Positions 43,010-52,440 of a DNA stretch of 64,000 nt are shown here, in pieces (the stretch's first letter is position 1; each line of letters begins with the position of its first letter). This DNA is from Bradyrhizobium elkanii USDA 76 (GTDB lineage: Bacteria > Pseudomonadota > Alphaproteobacteria > Rhizobiales > Xanthobacteraceae): assembly GCF_023278185.1 (NCBI RefSeq), contig NZ_CP066356.1, forward strand, positions 5,510,001 through 5,574,000, in the 5' to 3' direction. A model generated the notes under the pieces. It saw only the letters and a program-made list of their open reading frames with translations, searched no databases and had not been told where the DNA came from. The translations under genes were made by a program, and so were the position numbers.

Positions 43010-44848
43010 ATGACAAAACCCCCCACCAACGGGCACGACGCCGCAGGCGCGACCAGCAAGGGCAAGGGCCGCAGGCTCCGCTCCCAGGAATGGTTCGACA
43101 ACCCGCACAATCCGGGCATGACCGCGCTCTATCTCGAGCGCTACCTCAACTACGGCCTGACGCGCGAGGAATTGCAGTCGGGCAAGCCGATCATCGGCAT
43201 CGCGCAGACCGGCAACGACCTGTCGCCCTGCAATCGGCATCACCTCGAGCTCGCACACCGCGTCCGCGAGGGCATCCGCGCCGCCGGCGGCATCGCCATG
43301 GAGTTTCCCACCCATCCGATCCAGGAGACCGGCAAGCGCCCGACCGCGGCGCTCGACCGCAACCTCGCCTATCTCGGCCTGGTCGAGGTGCTGTTCGGCT
43401 ATCCGCTCGACGGCGTGGTGCTGACCACCGGCTGTGACAAGACCACGCCGGCCTGCATGATGGCGGCGGCGACCGTCAACCTGCCGGCGATCGTACTGTC
43501 GGGCGGCCCGATGCTGAACGGCTGGCACGAAGGCCAGCGTACCGGCTCCGGCACCGTGGTGTGGAAGGCGCGCGAGCGGCTCGCCGCCGGCGAGATCGAC
43601 TATGAGCAATTCATCGAGATCGTGGCCTCCTCGGCCCCCTCGGTCGGCCATTGCAATACGATGGGCACCGCATCCACCATGAACTCGCTCGCGGAAGCGC
43701 TCGGCTTCTCGCTGCCGGGCTGCGCGGCGATCCCGGCGCCGTATCGCGAGCGCGGCCAGATCGCCTACGAGACCGGCAAGCGGATCGTCGACATGGTCTG
43801 GGAAGACCTCAAGCCGTCGGACTTCCTGACGCGCGAGGCGTTCGAGAACTGCATCGTGGTCAACTCCGCGATCGGAGGCTCGACCAATGCACCGATCCAT
43901 ATCAATGCGCTGGCGCGCCATGTCGGCGTCGAGCTGTCGATCGACGACTGGCAGAAATACGGCCATGACGTGCCGCTGCTGGTGAACATGCAGCCGGCCG
44001 GCTTCTATCTCGGCGAGGAATATCACCGCGCCGGCGGCGTGCCCTCGGTGGTGCGCGAGTTGATCAAGCACAAGCGCATCCACGAAGGCGCCCTCACCGT
44101 CAACGGCCGCACCATGGGCGAGAATTGCAAGGAAGCACCTGCGCCCGACGGCGACGTGATCTGGGGCTACGACAAGCCGCTGGTGAAGGACGCCGGCTTC
44201 ATCGTGCTGCGCGGCAATCTGTTCGACTCCGCGATCATGAAGACCAGCGTGATCTCGAAGGAATTCCGCGACCGGTACCTGTCCAACCCGAAGGACCTCA
44301 ATGCCTTCGAGGGCCGCGCCATCGTGTTCGAGGGGCCGGAGGATTATCACAACCGCATCGAGGATCCCGCGCTTGACATCGACGAGCATTGCATCCTGTT
44401 CGTCCGCGGCACCGGCCCGATCGGCTATCCCGGTGGCGCCGAGGTGGTGAACATGCAGCCGCCCGCGGCGCTGATCAAACGCGGCATCCTGTCCCTGCCC
44501 TGCATCGGCGACGGAAGGCAGTCCGGCACCTCGGGCTCGCCCTCGATCCTCAACGCCTCGCCGGAGGCCGCCGCCGATGGCGGGCTCGCGATCCTGAGGA
44601 CCGGCGACAAGGTGCGCATCGACCTCAACAAGGGCAGCGCCAACATCATGATCTCGGAGGATGAGCTGCGCACCCGCCGCGCCGAGCTGAAGGCCAAGGG
44701 CGGCTTCCCGCACCCGGCCAACCAGACGCCGTGGCAGGAGCTCTACCGCAAGACCGTCGGCCAGCACGCGACCGGCGCCTGCCTCGAGCTCGCGACGCGC
44801 TACCACGACATCGCCGGCAAGGTCGGCGTGGCGCGCGATAATCACTAG
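43010..44848 (+). CDS. IlvD/Edd-family sugar-acid (pentonate/arabinonate-type) dehydratase
   Basis: 612 residues, with a GGGAGA ribosome site at the chosen ATG. The cluster ligands are Cys74 ([10 protein letters not shown]), Cys142 ([13 protein letters not shown]) and Cys215 ([20 protein letters not shown]). Their spacing of 68 and 73 equals what I recall for the [2Fe-2S] L-arabinonate dehydratase of Rhizobium leguminosarum. It dehydrates an aldonic acid to a 2-keto-3-deoxy acid, the substrate of KdgK at 34985 and possibly of the SDR that follows. It is more like this group than like IlvD of branched-chain amino-acid synthesis. Confidence 0.92.
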   Translation: MTKPPTNGHDAAGATSKGKGRRLRSQEWFDNPHNPGMTALYLERYLNYGLTREELQSGKPIIGIAQTGNDLSPCNRHHLELAHRVREGIRAAGGIAMEFPTHPIQETGKRPTAALDRNLAYLGLVEVLFGYPLDGVVLTTGCDKTTPACMMAAATVNLPAIVLSGGPMLNGWHEGQRTGSGTVVWKARERLAAGEIDYEQFIEIVASSAPSVGHCNTMGTASTMNSLAEALGFSLPGCAAIPAPYRERGQIAYETGKRIVDMVWEDLKPSDFLTREAFENCIVVNSAIGGSTNAPIHINALARHVGVELSIDDWQKYGHDVPLLVNMQPAGFYLGEEYHRAGGVPSVVRELIKHKRIHEGALTVNGRTMGENCKEAPAPDGDVIWGYDKPLVKDAGFIVLRGNLFDSAIMKTSVISKEFRDRYLSNPKDLNAFEGRAIVFEGPEDYHNRIEDPALDIDEHCILFVRGTGPIGYPGGAEVVNMQPPAALIKRGILSLPCIGDGRQSGTSGSPSILNASPEAAADGGLAILRTGDKVRIDLNKGSANIMISEDELRTRRAELKAKGGFPHPANQTPWQELYRKTVGQHATGACLELATRYHDIAGKVGVARDNH

Positions 44849-44857
44849 GACGCAAAC

Positions 44858-44931
44858 CGTCATTGCCGGGCTCGACCCGGCAATCCATCGTTCTTCGAAA
44901 GATGGATGCGCGGGTCAAGCCCGCGCATGAC
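44858..44931. repeat. Dispersed palindromic repeat, CATTGCCGGGCTCGACCCGG family
   Basis: CATTGCCGGGCTCGACCCGG then CAATCCATC is mirrored by GATGGATGCGCGGGTCAAGC then CCGCGCATGAC. It lies 9 bp after the dehydratase stop, between two genes of one operon, and the frame of the next gene runs back through it, which supports the shorter start at 44962. Confidence 0.8.
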
Positions 44932-44961
44932 ACTGCAAATCGCCAAAGAAGGAAGAAACGC

Positions 44962-45696
44962 ATGTCAGACCGCCTGAAGGGCAAACGCGCATTCGTAACC
45001 GCAGCGGCCGTCGGCATCGGCCGCGCCTGCGCGCTGGCCTTTGCTCGCGAGGGCGCGACCGTGTTCGCGACCGATATCGACGAAGGCAAGCTTGCGCTGC
45101 TCAAGGAGGAGGGCGTCGCCGAGGTTGCGAAGCTCGACGTGCGCGACACCGCAGCCGTCGAGGCAATCGCAAAACGCGCCGGCAAGACCGACATCCTGCT
45201 CAATGCCGCGGGCTTCGTGCATCACGGCACGGCGCTGGAGTGCTCGGACGACGACTGGGACTTCTCCTTCGACCTCAACGTCAAGTCGATGCACCGCACC
45301 ACGCGCGCTTTCCTGCCCGGCATGCTGGCGCAGGGCGGCGGCGCCATCGTCAACATCGCCTCCGCCGCCGGCGCGGTGAAGGCGGCGCCGAACCGCTACG
45401 TCTATAGCGCCACCAAGGCCGCGGTCGCGGCACTGACGCGTTCGGTCGCGGCCGACTTCATCACCAAGGGCATCCGCTGCAACTGCATCTGCCCCGGCAC
45501 CATCGAGACGCCTTCGATGCTTGAGCGTGCGGCGGCTGCCGGCCCGCAGGGACGCGAGATGTTCGTTGCGCGCCAGCCAATGGGCCGGCTCGGCACCGCC
45601 GGGGAAATCGCCGCGCTCGCCGTCTATCTTGCCAGCGACGAAAGCTCGTTCACCACAGGCGTCGCGCATGTCATCGACGGCGGCTGGACGCTTTAA
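44962..45696 (+). CDS. SDR dehydrogenase, 2-keto-3-deoxy-L-fuconate dehydrogenase/DHRS6 type
   Basis: 244 residues of a classical SDR. The Rossmann motif is TAAAVGIGRA, the active-site Tyr/Lys is in RYVYSATKAA, and the segments GFVHHGTALECSDDDWDFS, ADFITKGIRCNCICPGTIET and DGGWTL closely resemble human DHRS6 (BDH2) and the bacterial 2-keto-3-deoxy-L-fuconate dehydrogenase. It would oxidise C4 of a 2-keto-3-deoxy-aldonate with NAD+. The ATG at 44962 follows AAGGAAG. It lies between the dehydratase and a second SDR on the same strand. Confidence 0.9.
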   Translation: MSDRLKGKRAFVTAAAVGIGRACALAFAREGATVFATDIDEGKLALLKEEGVAEVAKLDVRDTAAVEAIAKRAGKTDILLNAAGFVHHGTALECSDDDWDFSFDLNVKSMHRTTRAFLPGMLAQGGGAIVNIASAAGAVKAAPNRYVYSATKAAVAALTRSVAADFITKGIRCNCICPGTIETPSMLERAAAAGPQGREMFVARQPMGRLGTAGEIAALAVYLASDESSFTTGVAHVIDGGWTL

Positions 45697-45708
45697 TCGG
45701 GAGGCAAC

Positions 45709-46455
45709 ATGAACAAGATCGATCTCAATGGCCGCTGTGCCGTCGTCACCGGCGGCGCGCAGGGATTTGGCCGCGCCATCACCGAGCGCTTTGTCGCATC
45801 GGGCGCCAAGGTCGCGATCTGGGATTTCGACCAGCCGCTGGCCGAGAAGACCGCGCGGGCGATCGGCGAGAACGTGATCGCGATCAAGACCGACGTCACC
45901 GATCCTGACGCGGTCGACGCCGCACGCGATCAAACGCTGCGGGCGTTCGGCAAGATCGACATTCTCGTCAACAACGCCGGTATCACCGGAGCCAACAAGC
46001 CGGTATGGGAAACCGATCTCGACGACTGGCGCAGGGTGATGCGCATCAATCTCGAGGGTCCCTTCGTCTGCTGCAAGGCGATCGTGCCGGCCATGATCGG
46101 CCAGAAATACGGCCGCATCGTCAACATCGCCTCGATCGCCGGCAAGGAAGGCAATCCGAACGCCGCGCATTATTCGTCGTCGAAGGCGGGCCTGATCGCG
46201 CTGACCAAATCGCTCGGCAAGGAGCTCGCGCAACACGACATCCTGGTCAATGCGGTGACGCCGGCCGCGGCGAAGACCGCGATCTTCGACCAGATGACGC
46301 AAGCGCACATCGACTTCATGCTGTCGAAGATCCCGAAAGCCCGCTTCGTGCAGGTCGAGGAACTCGCCTCGATGGTGGCGTGGCTGGCATCAGAGGATTG
46401 CGCCTTCTCCACCGGCGCGGTGTTCGACATCTCCGGCGGCCGCGCGACCTATTAG
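45709..46455 (+). CDS. SDR oxidoreductase, sugar 1-dehydrogenase type
   Basis: 248 residues of a classical SDR: TGGAQGFGRAI at the NAD site, NNAGITGANKP, IASIAGKEGNP, catalytic Tyr/Lys in AHYSSSKAGLI. The family includes aldose 1-dehydrogenases and 3-oxoacyl reductases; here the company of a dehydratase suggests oxidation of a sugar to the aldonolactone or aldonate that feeds it. It starts 12 bp after the previous SDR, so the two are coupled. It ends convergent with the LysR gene, the stops overlapping by 4 bp. Confidence 0.88.
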   Translation: MNKIDLNGRCAVVTGGAQGFGRAITERFVASGAKVAIWDFDQPLAEKTARAIGENVIAIKTDVTDPDAVDAARDQTLRAFGKIDILVNNAGITGANKPVWETDLDDWRRVMRINLEGPFVCCKAIVPAMIGQKYGRIVNIASIAGKEGNPNAAHYSSSKAGLIALTKSLGKELAQHDILVNAVTPAAAKTAIFDQMTQAHIDFMLSKIPKARFVQVEELASMVAWLASEDCAFSTGAVFDISGGRATY

Positions 46456-47324
46456 ATCGCCGCTCGCCTCGCCGGCTGCCGCAGCGTCGCGACGAGATGA
46501 TCGGCCAGGAGTGACGCCGCGTGCGACAGGTTTTGCGCACGATGCAGCCGTATCTCGGCCCGCGGCAGCCGCGGCATGCCGTCGCGCGCGGTCAGCCGAC
46601 GCAGCGTCGGCGGAAAGGTCCCCGACTTGACCACGGTCACGGCAAGCCCCTGTGCCGCGATCGCCTCGACCGCGGACAGGCTGTGGCTGACAAAGGCGAG
46701 CCGCCACGGCCGGTTCGCCTGATCCAGCGCCTGCATCGCCCAGCTCCGGAACAGGCAGCCCTGCGGATAGAGCGCGACCGGCAGCGGATCGAGCTCCTCG
46801 ACGCGATGCGCGGCGCTCGCGGCCCACACCGCCTGCTCGGTGCGCAGCAACTCGCCCTCGCCGCGTCCCTCGGGGTGCATCGCGATCACGAGGTCATAGG
46901 CTTCGCCGAGCCGATCGGTCATTGTCGACGTCAGCCCCGTCTCCATCTCGACGTGGATCAGCGGATAGCTGGCGATGAAGTCCTTGAGCAGCGGCGGGAC
47001 GATCATCGTCCCATAGTCGTCCATGACGCCAAGGCGAACCTGTCCATCGGTGCCATGCGCGCGCACCCGGCCGACCGCCTCCGCGTTGAGGCTCAGAATG
47101 CGGCGGGCATAGCCGAGCAACCCCTCGCCTGCCGCACTCAGATCGACGCTTGACGTGCTGCGGTGAAACAGTTCGGCCTGCAGCCGCTCTTCCAGCCGCT
47201 TCACCTGCATGCTGACGGCGGATTGGGTCCGGTTCAGCGCCGAGGCCGCGCGGGTGAAGGAGCGATGCTCCGCCACCGCGACAAAGGCCTGCAGAAGATC
47301 CGGGTCCAGGATGGGCGCGCTCAT
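46452..47324 (-). CDS. LysR-family transcriptional regulator
   Basis: 290 residues with the LysR HTH (LLQAFVAVAEHRSFTRAASA, LNRTQSAVSMQVKRLEERLQ) and an effector domain (VRLGVMDDYGTMIVPPLLKD). It is divergent from an EamA-family exporter gene and probably regulates it. A GATTT-N8-AAATC inverted repeat with the spacing of a LysR site lies 11 bp upstream of its start. Confidence 0.9.
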   Translation of the reverse strand: MSAPILDPDLLQAFVAVAEHRSFTRAASALNRTQSAVSMQVKRLEERLQAELFHRSTSSVDLSAAGEGLLGYARRILSLNAEAVGRVRAHGTDGQVRLGVMDDYGTMIVPPLLKDFIASYPLIHVEMETGLTSTMTDRLGEAYDLVIAMHPEGRGEGELLRTEQAVWAASAAHRVEELDPLPVALYPQGCLFRSWAMQALDQANRPWRLAFVSHSLSAVEAIAAQGLAVTVVKSGTFPPTLRRLTARDGMPRLPRAEIRLHRAQNLSHAASLLADHLVATLRQPARRAAI

Positions 47325-47334
47325 AACGGTCTGT

Positions 47335-47352
47335 GATTTAGCCGATCAAATC
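47335..47352. promoter_or_regulatory. LysR-type site between LysR gene and EamA gene
   Basis: GATTTAGCCGATCAAATC: perfect 5 bp arms around an 8 bp centre, containing T-N11-A-type spacing. It is in the divergent promoter region (47325-47417). Confidence 0.45.
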
Positions 47353-47417
47353 TATTCCATTCCCTGATTATGTCCCCGTCCCTAGATTGCGCAAGCGAAA
47401 CCGAGGATTGGAACGGA

Positions 47418-48320
47418 ATGGGCGAGATCTGGGGCGTGTTGGCGGCGGTGGCATCGAGCGCGCTCGGCGGCACATCGATCGGGGCGACACGGTTTCTGGT
47501 CGGCGCCATCGACCCGCTGGCGATCGGCGCGTTCCGCTTCGGCATCGGCGTCTTGCTGCTGCTGCCGCTGGCACTGCTGCAACGCCGGAGCTGGCCGACG
47601 CGGCACGACTGGCCCGGCGTTGTCGGCCTCGGCCTGCTGTTCTTTGCGGCGTTTCCGGTCCTGTTCAACGCCTCATTGATCTTCACCACCGCCGCGCGCG
47701 GCGCCCTCGCGCTGTCGACGCTGCCGCTGCTGACCATGCTGGTCGGCGCGGTGCTGGGCGCCGAAGCGCTCACCGCGCGCAAGACCGCAGGCGTGCTGAT
47801 CACCATTCTCGGCGTCTCGATGGCGCTGCTTTCCGGCCTCGCCACGGCGCCACCTGGCGCCTGGCGCGGCGACCTCTTGATGATCGCAGCCGCGCTGTGC
47901 ATGGCGCTCTACAGCATCTGGTCAAAACCCTATATCCGCCGCTCCGGCCCGATCCCCTTCACCACGCTCGCGATGGCGGCCGGGGCTGTTGTCCTCATAA
48001 CAGCGTCGCTGCTGCGCGGCAGTTTTGCGCCGGTTGCCGATTTCGGCGCGCCGCAATGGTTCGGCGCGATCTATCTCGGCGCCTTCGGCGCCGCACTCAC
48101 CTTCTTTCTGTGGGCCTTCGCGCTGGAGCGGACGACGCCGACCCGGGTGGCGATCTCGGTCACCGTCAATCCGATCGCGGCATCGCTGGTCGGCGCCGCG
48201 CTGCTCGGCGAGCCGCTGAGCTGGAATCTGGTTGCCGGCATCGTCACCGTTTTTGCCGGCATCTGGATCGCGACCACCCAGCCGCCCCTGGCGCACGCGG
48301 TCGCCCCCGACATGCGCTGA
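47418..48320 (+). CDS. EamA-family (DMT) small-molecule exporter
   Basis: 300 residues from the ATG at 47418, which has a GGAACGG leader; the frame is open to 47370. Ten hydrophobic helices form two EamA repeats, the second ending in AISVTVNPIAASLVGAALLG and a GEPLSWNLVAGIVTVFAGIW segment. Such proteins export amino acids or other metabolites. It is divergent from the LysR gene, which probably controls it. Confidence 0.88.
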   Translation: MGEIWGVLAAVASSALGGTSIGATRFLVGAIDPLAIGAFRFGIGVLLLLPLALLQRRSWPTRHDWPGVVGLGLLFFAAFPVLFNASLIFTTAARGALALSTLPLLTMLVGAVLGAEALTARKTAGVLITILGVSMALLSGLATAPPGAWRGDLLMIAAALCMALYSIWSKPYIRRSGPIPFTTLAMAAGAVVLITASLLRGSFAPVADFGAPQWFGAIYLGAFGAALTFFLWAFALERTTPTRVAISVTVNPIAASLVGAALLGEPLSWNLVAGIVTVFAGIWIATTQPPLAHAVAPDMR

Positions 48321-48405
48321 CCTGCGGCAACGCTCGCCGGCAAGGCCTTCAGCGAATCCGTGCTAGCCTGAGGTCCGGTCCCAGCGAACCTGAGGCGGCA
48401 CGCCA

Positions 48406-49086
48406 TTGAACATCTCCCTCTATGACATCTCCGTCTGGGTATTGCCGGTGGTCATTGCGATCACGTTTCACGAAGCCGCGCACGGCTTCGTCGCGCATCG
48501 GCTCGGCGACGACACTGCCTGGCAGCTCGGCCGCGTCAGCTTCAACCCGCTGAAGCATATCGATCCGTTCGGCACGCTGATCCTGCCTGCGGTGCTGCTG
48601 TTCGCGCATTCGCCGTTCCTGTTCGGCTACGCCAAGCCGGTGCCGGTGAACTTCCGCAAGCTCAATCATCCCAAGCTCGACATGGTGTGGGTGGCGCTGG
48701 CCGGCCCGGCCACCAACATCATCCTGGCGATCGCCGCGGCGCTGGCATTCCACGCGCTGCCATTGGTGCCGGCCGATGCCGCAAAATGGACCGCGGACAA
48801 CCTGAAAAACGCCTTCCTGATCAACATCGTGCTCGCGATCTTCAACATGATGCCGATCCCGCCGCTGGACGGCGGCCGGGTCGCCGTCGGGCTGCTGCCA
48901 AGGCCGCTGGCGATCCCGCTCGCCCGGCTGGAGCCCTACGGCATGCTGATCCTGATCGGGCTGTTGATCCTGCTGCCGGTGATTGGCCGGCAAGTCGGCC
49001 TAAATCTTGATGTTATTTCAACGATACTGCGAACTCTGACCGGCTATGTAATCAACGCCCTTCTCCTCATTACCGGAAACACATAG
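48406..49086 (+). CDS. Site-2-type (M50) membrane metalloprotease
   Basis: 226 residues beginning at a TTG codon; the next in-frame Met would be far inside, and the hydrophobic first helix plus HEAAH only fit this start. The zinc motif is His22-Glu23-x-x-His26 (ITFHEAAHGF), and Asp155 in MPIPPLDGGRV is the third zinc ligand. The GTLILPAVLL and FGYAKPVPVNFRKL segments are typical of the short M50B group. It cleaves membrane-embedded substrates, unknown here. No obvious partner lies beside it. Confidence 0.9.
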   Translation: MNISLYDISVWVLPVVIAITFHEAAHGFVAHRLGDDTAWQLGRVSFNPLKHIDPFGTLILPAVLLFAHSPFLFGYAKPVPVNFRKLNHPKLDMVWVALAGPATNIILAIAAALAFHALPLVPADAAKWTADNLKNAFLINIVLAIFNMMPIPPLDGGRVAVGLLPRPLAIPLARLEPYGMLILIGLLILLPVIGRQVGLNLDVISTILRTLTGYVINALLLITGNT

Positions 49087-49099
49087 CCTTTGATTTAGC

Positions 49100-49141
49100 G
49101 CATGATCTGACCGGACATCGGTGCCACTTTCTGGATCATGG
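49100..49141. repeat. Diverged module A of the composite repeat
   Basis: GCATGATCTGACCGGACATC and CTTTCTGGATCATGG keep the ends and partial stem of the A module seen at 27008 and 35955; module B is absent. It lies just upstream of the small membrane-protein gene. Confidence 0.55.
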
Positions 49142-49166
49142 GCAAGGACGGGAACGCTTCGAGGCC

Positions 49167-49595
49167 ATGGTGATCAAAGCTGCCGATATGCTGATTGCAC
49201 GACGCGCCGACACCCGCGCGCGGGCCGACTTTGCGACCTGGAAGATGATGGCCAAGCTGAACGGCGCCTCCGCTTTGCCGCCCGAGGCGCAGAATTTCCT
49301 GGCCATTTACAACAAGCTGCTGGGACAGATGAGCGAAGCCGACGCCGGCGAGGCGACCATCCAGGAGATGTACCGCACCTACTATGTCGAGATGGGCGGC
49401 GCGGGCAAAGCGCCGGAGGTTCCAGCGCGCGCGCGCGAGCCGGTCGCCGACAGCGGCAACGTCACGACGTTCCGCCGCCTGCCCCCCAAGAAGACGAGCA
49501 CCTCCGACCCGAACGCCAAGCGTTCGATGCCGGTGGCACTGATCTTCGCCTGCCTCGTCGTGGTCTACGTCGCGATCCGGTACTACTGGAAATAG
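49167..49595 (+). CDS. Conserved membrane-anchored protein of unknown function
   Basis: 142 residues. A soluble, helix-rich N-terminal part (KMMAKLNGASALPPEAQNFL, MYRTYYVEMGG) is followed by a low-complexity linker and one C-terminal transmembrane helix (PVALIFACLVVVYVAIRYYWK, seen as about 122-142). It is a tail-anchored type of protein. I do not recognise the family. The gene follows the M50 protease gene by 80 bp. Confidence 0.65.
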   Translation: MVIKAADMLIARRADTRARADFATWKMMAKLNGASALPPEAQNFLAIYNKLLGQMSEADAGEATIQEMYRTYYVEMGGAGKAPEVPARAREPVADSGNVTTFRRLPPKKTSTSDPNAKRSMPVALIFACLVVVYVAIRYYWK

Positions 49596-49790
49596 CGCCG
49601 TCCGCGCTTCACCCTATCCGCGTCTGATGATCGAACTCCGCACACCGCGGCATCCCGTCGCGCGTCACCGGCTTCGCAATCGCCGTGGCGTGGAATATCG
49701 CGCGCGAGCGATTGCGCCGGCGCTCTAGGCGATGCACCCGATGCCGGGCATAATGCGGAACTCAAAAAACAAAATCATACTGGAGGGAAG

Positions 49791-51026
49791 ATGAAGCGTT
49801 CCATTGCAGCCTCGGTCACGACGGCCTTGGTCATGACCACGAGCCTTGCGTTCTGCGGCGGTGCGTCGGCGCAGACGATGGACAAGGTCGCCAAGGTCGG
49901 CGCGCTCGGCGATCAGTCCGGCCTCTATCAGGATATCGGCGGTCCCGGCTCGACGGTGGCGGCGCAGATGGCGGTCGAGGATTCCGGGCTGCTGGCGAAG
50001 GGCTGGAAGATCGATCTGATCTCGGCCGATCACCAGAACAAGCCCGATGTCGCGGTCAACATCGGTAAGCAGTGGATCGATGTCGAGAAGGTCGACGTGT
50101 TCGTCGATCTCGCGGCCTCCAATGTCGGGCTCGCGATTGCCAACCTCGCCAAGGAGAAGAACGTCGTCAACCTGAACTCGGGCTCCGCCTCGTCCGATCT
50201 CACCGGCGCGCAATGTTCGCCGAACACGGTGCACTGGGTCTACGACACCTACATGCTCGCCAACGGCACCGGCAAGGCGCTGGTGAAATCCGGCGGCGAC
50301 ACCTGGTTCTTCCTCACCGCCGACTACGCGTTCGGCCAGGCCCTCGAGCGCGACACCTCGGCGGTGGTCACCGCGAATGGCGGCAAGGTGCTCGGCAGCG
50401 TCAAGCATCCGCTCAACAATGCCGACTTCTCGTCCTTCCTGCTGCAGGCGCAAAGCTCGAAGGCCAAGATCGTCGGGCTCGCCAATGCCGGCGGCGACAC
50501 CACCAACGCGATCAAGCAGGCCGCGGAATTCGGCATCGTCTCCGGAGGCCAGCGGCTTGCCGGAATGCTGCTGTTCATCACCGACATCAACGCGCTCGGC
50601 CTCAACGTCGCGCAGGGGCTGAACTTCACCGAGACATTCTACTGGGACATGAACGACCAGACCCGCGCCTTCACCAAGCGCTTCATGGAGCGCTTCAAGA
50701 AGAACCCGCCGACCATGGTGCAGGCCGGCGTCTATTCGTCGCTGATCCACTATTTCAAGGCACTGGACGCGCTCGGCGGCAATCCGCATGACGGCCGCGC
50801 CGTGGTGGCCAAGATGAAGGAGCTGCCGACCGACGATCCCCTGTTCGGCAAGGGCTCGATCCGCGTCGACGGCCGCAAGATCCACCCGGCCTATCTGTTC
50901 GAGGTGAAGAAGCCGTCGGACTCGAAATATCCGTGGGACTATTACAAGCTGGTCGCCACCATCCCGGCGGACGAAGCCTTTCTCCCGCTCGAGAAGAGCG
51001 TCTGCCCGCTGGTGAAGAAGAGCTGA
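49791..51026 (+). CDS. Branched-chain-amino-acid-type ABC substrate-binding protein, no transporter nearby
   Basis: 411 residues with a signal peptide (cleavage near GASAQT, about 29). The LivK-type fold is seen in VAKVGALGDQSGLYQDIGGP, YDTYMLANGTGKALVKSGGD, FFLTADYAFGQALERD and VQAGVYSSLIHYFKAL. Proteins like this bind amino acids, amides, urea or aromatic acids. No permease or ATPase gene is present here, so it either shares a transporter or works as a receptor. It has a GGAGGG ribosome site. Confidence 0.88.
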   Translation: MKRSIAASVTTALVMTTSLAFCGGASAQTMDKVAKVGALGDQSGLYQDIGGPGSTVAAQMAVEDSGLLAKGWKIDLISADHQNKPDVAVNIGKQWIDVEKVDVFVDLAASNVGLAIANLAKEKNVVNLNSGSASSDLTGAQCSPNTVHWVYDTYMLANGTGKALVKSGGDTWFFLTADYAFGQALERDTSAVVTANGGKVLGSVKHPLNNADFSSFLLQAQSSKAKIVGLANAGGDTTNAIKQAAEFGIVSGGQRLAGMLLFITDINALGLNVAQGLNFTETFYWDMNDQTRAFTKRFMERFKKNPPTMVQAGVYSSLIHYFKALDALGGNPHDGRAVVAKMKELPTDDPLFGKGSIRVDGRKIHPAYLFEVKKPSDSKYPWDYYKLVATIPADEAFLPLEKSVCPLVKKS

Positions 51027-51032
51027 GGCGAC

Positions 51033-51134
51033 GTCGTTCCGGGCCGCGTGAAACGGCGAACCAGGAATCGACCAGCGGCACATTCAATGGAGAAATGGAT
51101 TCCGGGTTCGCGACTTGTCGCGCCCCGGAATGAC
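51033..51134. repeat. Dispersed palindromic repeat, GTCGTTCCGGGCCGCG family
   Basis: GTCGTTCCGGGCCGCGTG and AACCAGGAATC are mirrored by GGATTCCGGGTTCGCG and CGCGCCCCGGAATGAC. It lies between the convergent binding-protein and tonB genes. Confidence 0.75.
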
Positions 51135-51166
51135 ACCGGCGTCTGATCGCAGGCAGCCGCGGCTCG

Positions 51167-51961
51167 CTACTTCTTCGGCTTGTTGTAATTGACGTCGAGG
51201 CTGAAGGAGAACTGATCGTCGGTCAGGTCGGCCGGCGGCGCCGGGACCGGATCGGACCGGTGGACCATCGAGATCGCCGCGTCGTCAAAGGCCGCATCTC
51301 CGGACGATTCCAGCACGGCAACCGACAGCACCTTGCCCAGACGATTCAGCACCAGGGCGACCTTCACCTTGGCCTCCTTGGCCTTACCCTTCTCCGGGAA
51401 TTTCTTGTGCAGATCGAGATAAGCGCTGATCTTCTTGCCCCACTTGGCGGTCAGCAGCAGCTTATCCTTGCCGATGCCTGGGTTGGGTGCCTTGGTGGTT
51501 TCCGACTGACGCGCGTCCTCCAGCTTGGTCGGCGCGGCCGCCTCCGAGGCCTGCTGCGCTTCCTGCGCGTTGGTCTCGACCTTGGCGACCTTGGCCTCCT
51601 CCTCCTTCTGCTTCTTGGCGGTGTCTTCCGTCACGATGCGATCGGGGTCGTCGGACTCCACCGGCTTTTCCTGAGGCAGGTCGGTGTCCTTCACCTCGGC
51701 CTTCTGCTGCGCCATTTCCTGCACAGCCTGCTGCTCGTCAGCCAGCGGTCCGGGCGGTAGGGCCTCTTCGGTCGCATCCGCGGAAGCCAGCTCGACGGCG
51801 TACTCCGCGCCGGCAGCGCCGAGCCCCTCGTCGCCGTCGTCGCCGCGCAAATTGGTCAGCGCCAGCGCGGCACCGCCCAGATGCAGCCCGACTGCCGTCA
51901 CGGCAGCGATCACCCAGAGCCGCTTCGAGGTCCGCAGGTCAAGATCGGGGTCGGTGGACAT
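51167..51961 (-). CDS. tonB: TonB-family energy transducer
   Basis: 264 residues. One N-terminal membrane helix (LWVIAAVTAVGLHLGGAALA) is followed by a long acidic, Lys/Glu/Ala-rich periplasmic spacer, where TonB usually has Pro-Lys repeats, and a C-terminal TonB/TolA domain (KVALVLNRLGKVLSVAVLES, DAAISMVHRSDPVPAPP). It couples the inner-membrane proton gradient, through ExbB-ExbD, to the outer-membrane receptor encoded upstream. It starts 11 bp after the exbD stop and is the last gene of the operon. Confidence 0.9.
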   Translation of the reverse strand: MSTDPDLDLRTSKRLWVIAAVTAVGLHLGGAALALTNLRGDDGDEGLGAAGAEYAVELASADATEEALPPGPLADEQQAVQEMAQQKAEVKDTDLPQEKPVESDDPDRIVTEDTAKKQKEEEAKVAKVETNAQEAQQASEAAAPTKLEDARQSETTKAPNPGIGKDKLLLTAKWGKKISAYLDLHKKFPEKGKAKEAKVKVALVLNRLGKVLSVAVLESSGDAAFDDAAISMVHRSDPVPAPPADLTDDQFSFSLDVNYNKPKK

Positions 51962-51972
51962 CGCGTTCGCCG

Positions 51973-52437
<465 letters not shown>

Positions 52438-52440
52438 CGC

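Noticed and set aside
42866..44863. 665-residue open frame opposite the dehydratase
   Set aside because: Dehydratase has three cluster cysteines at the expected spacing; the antisense frame has none of a protein's signatures.
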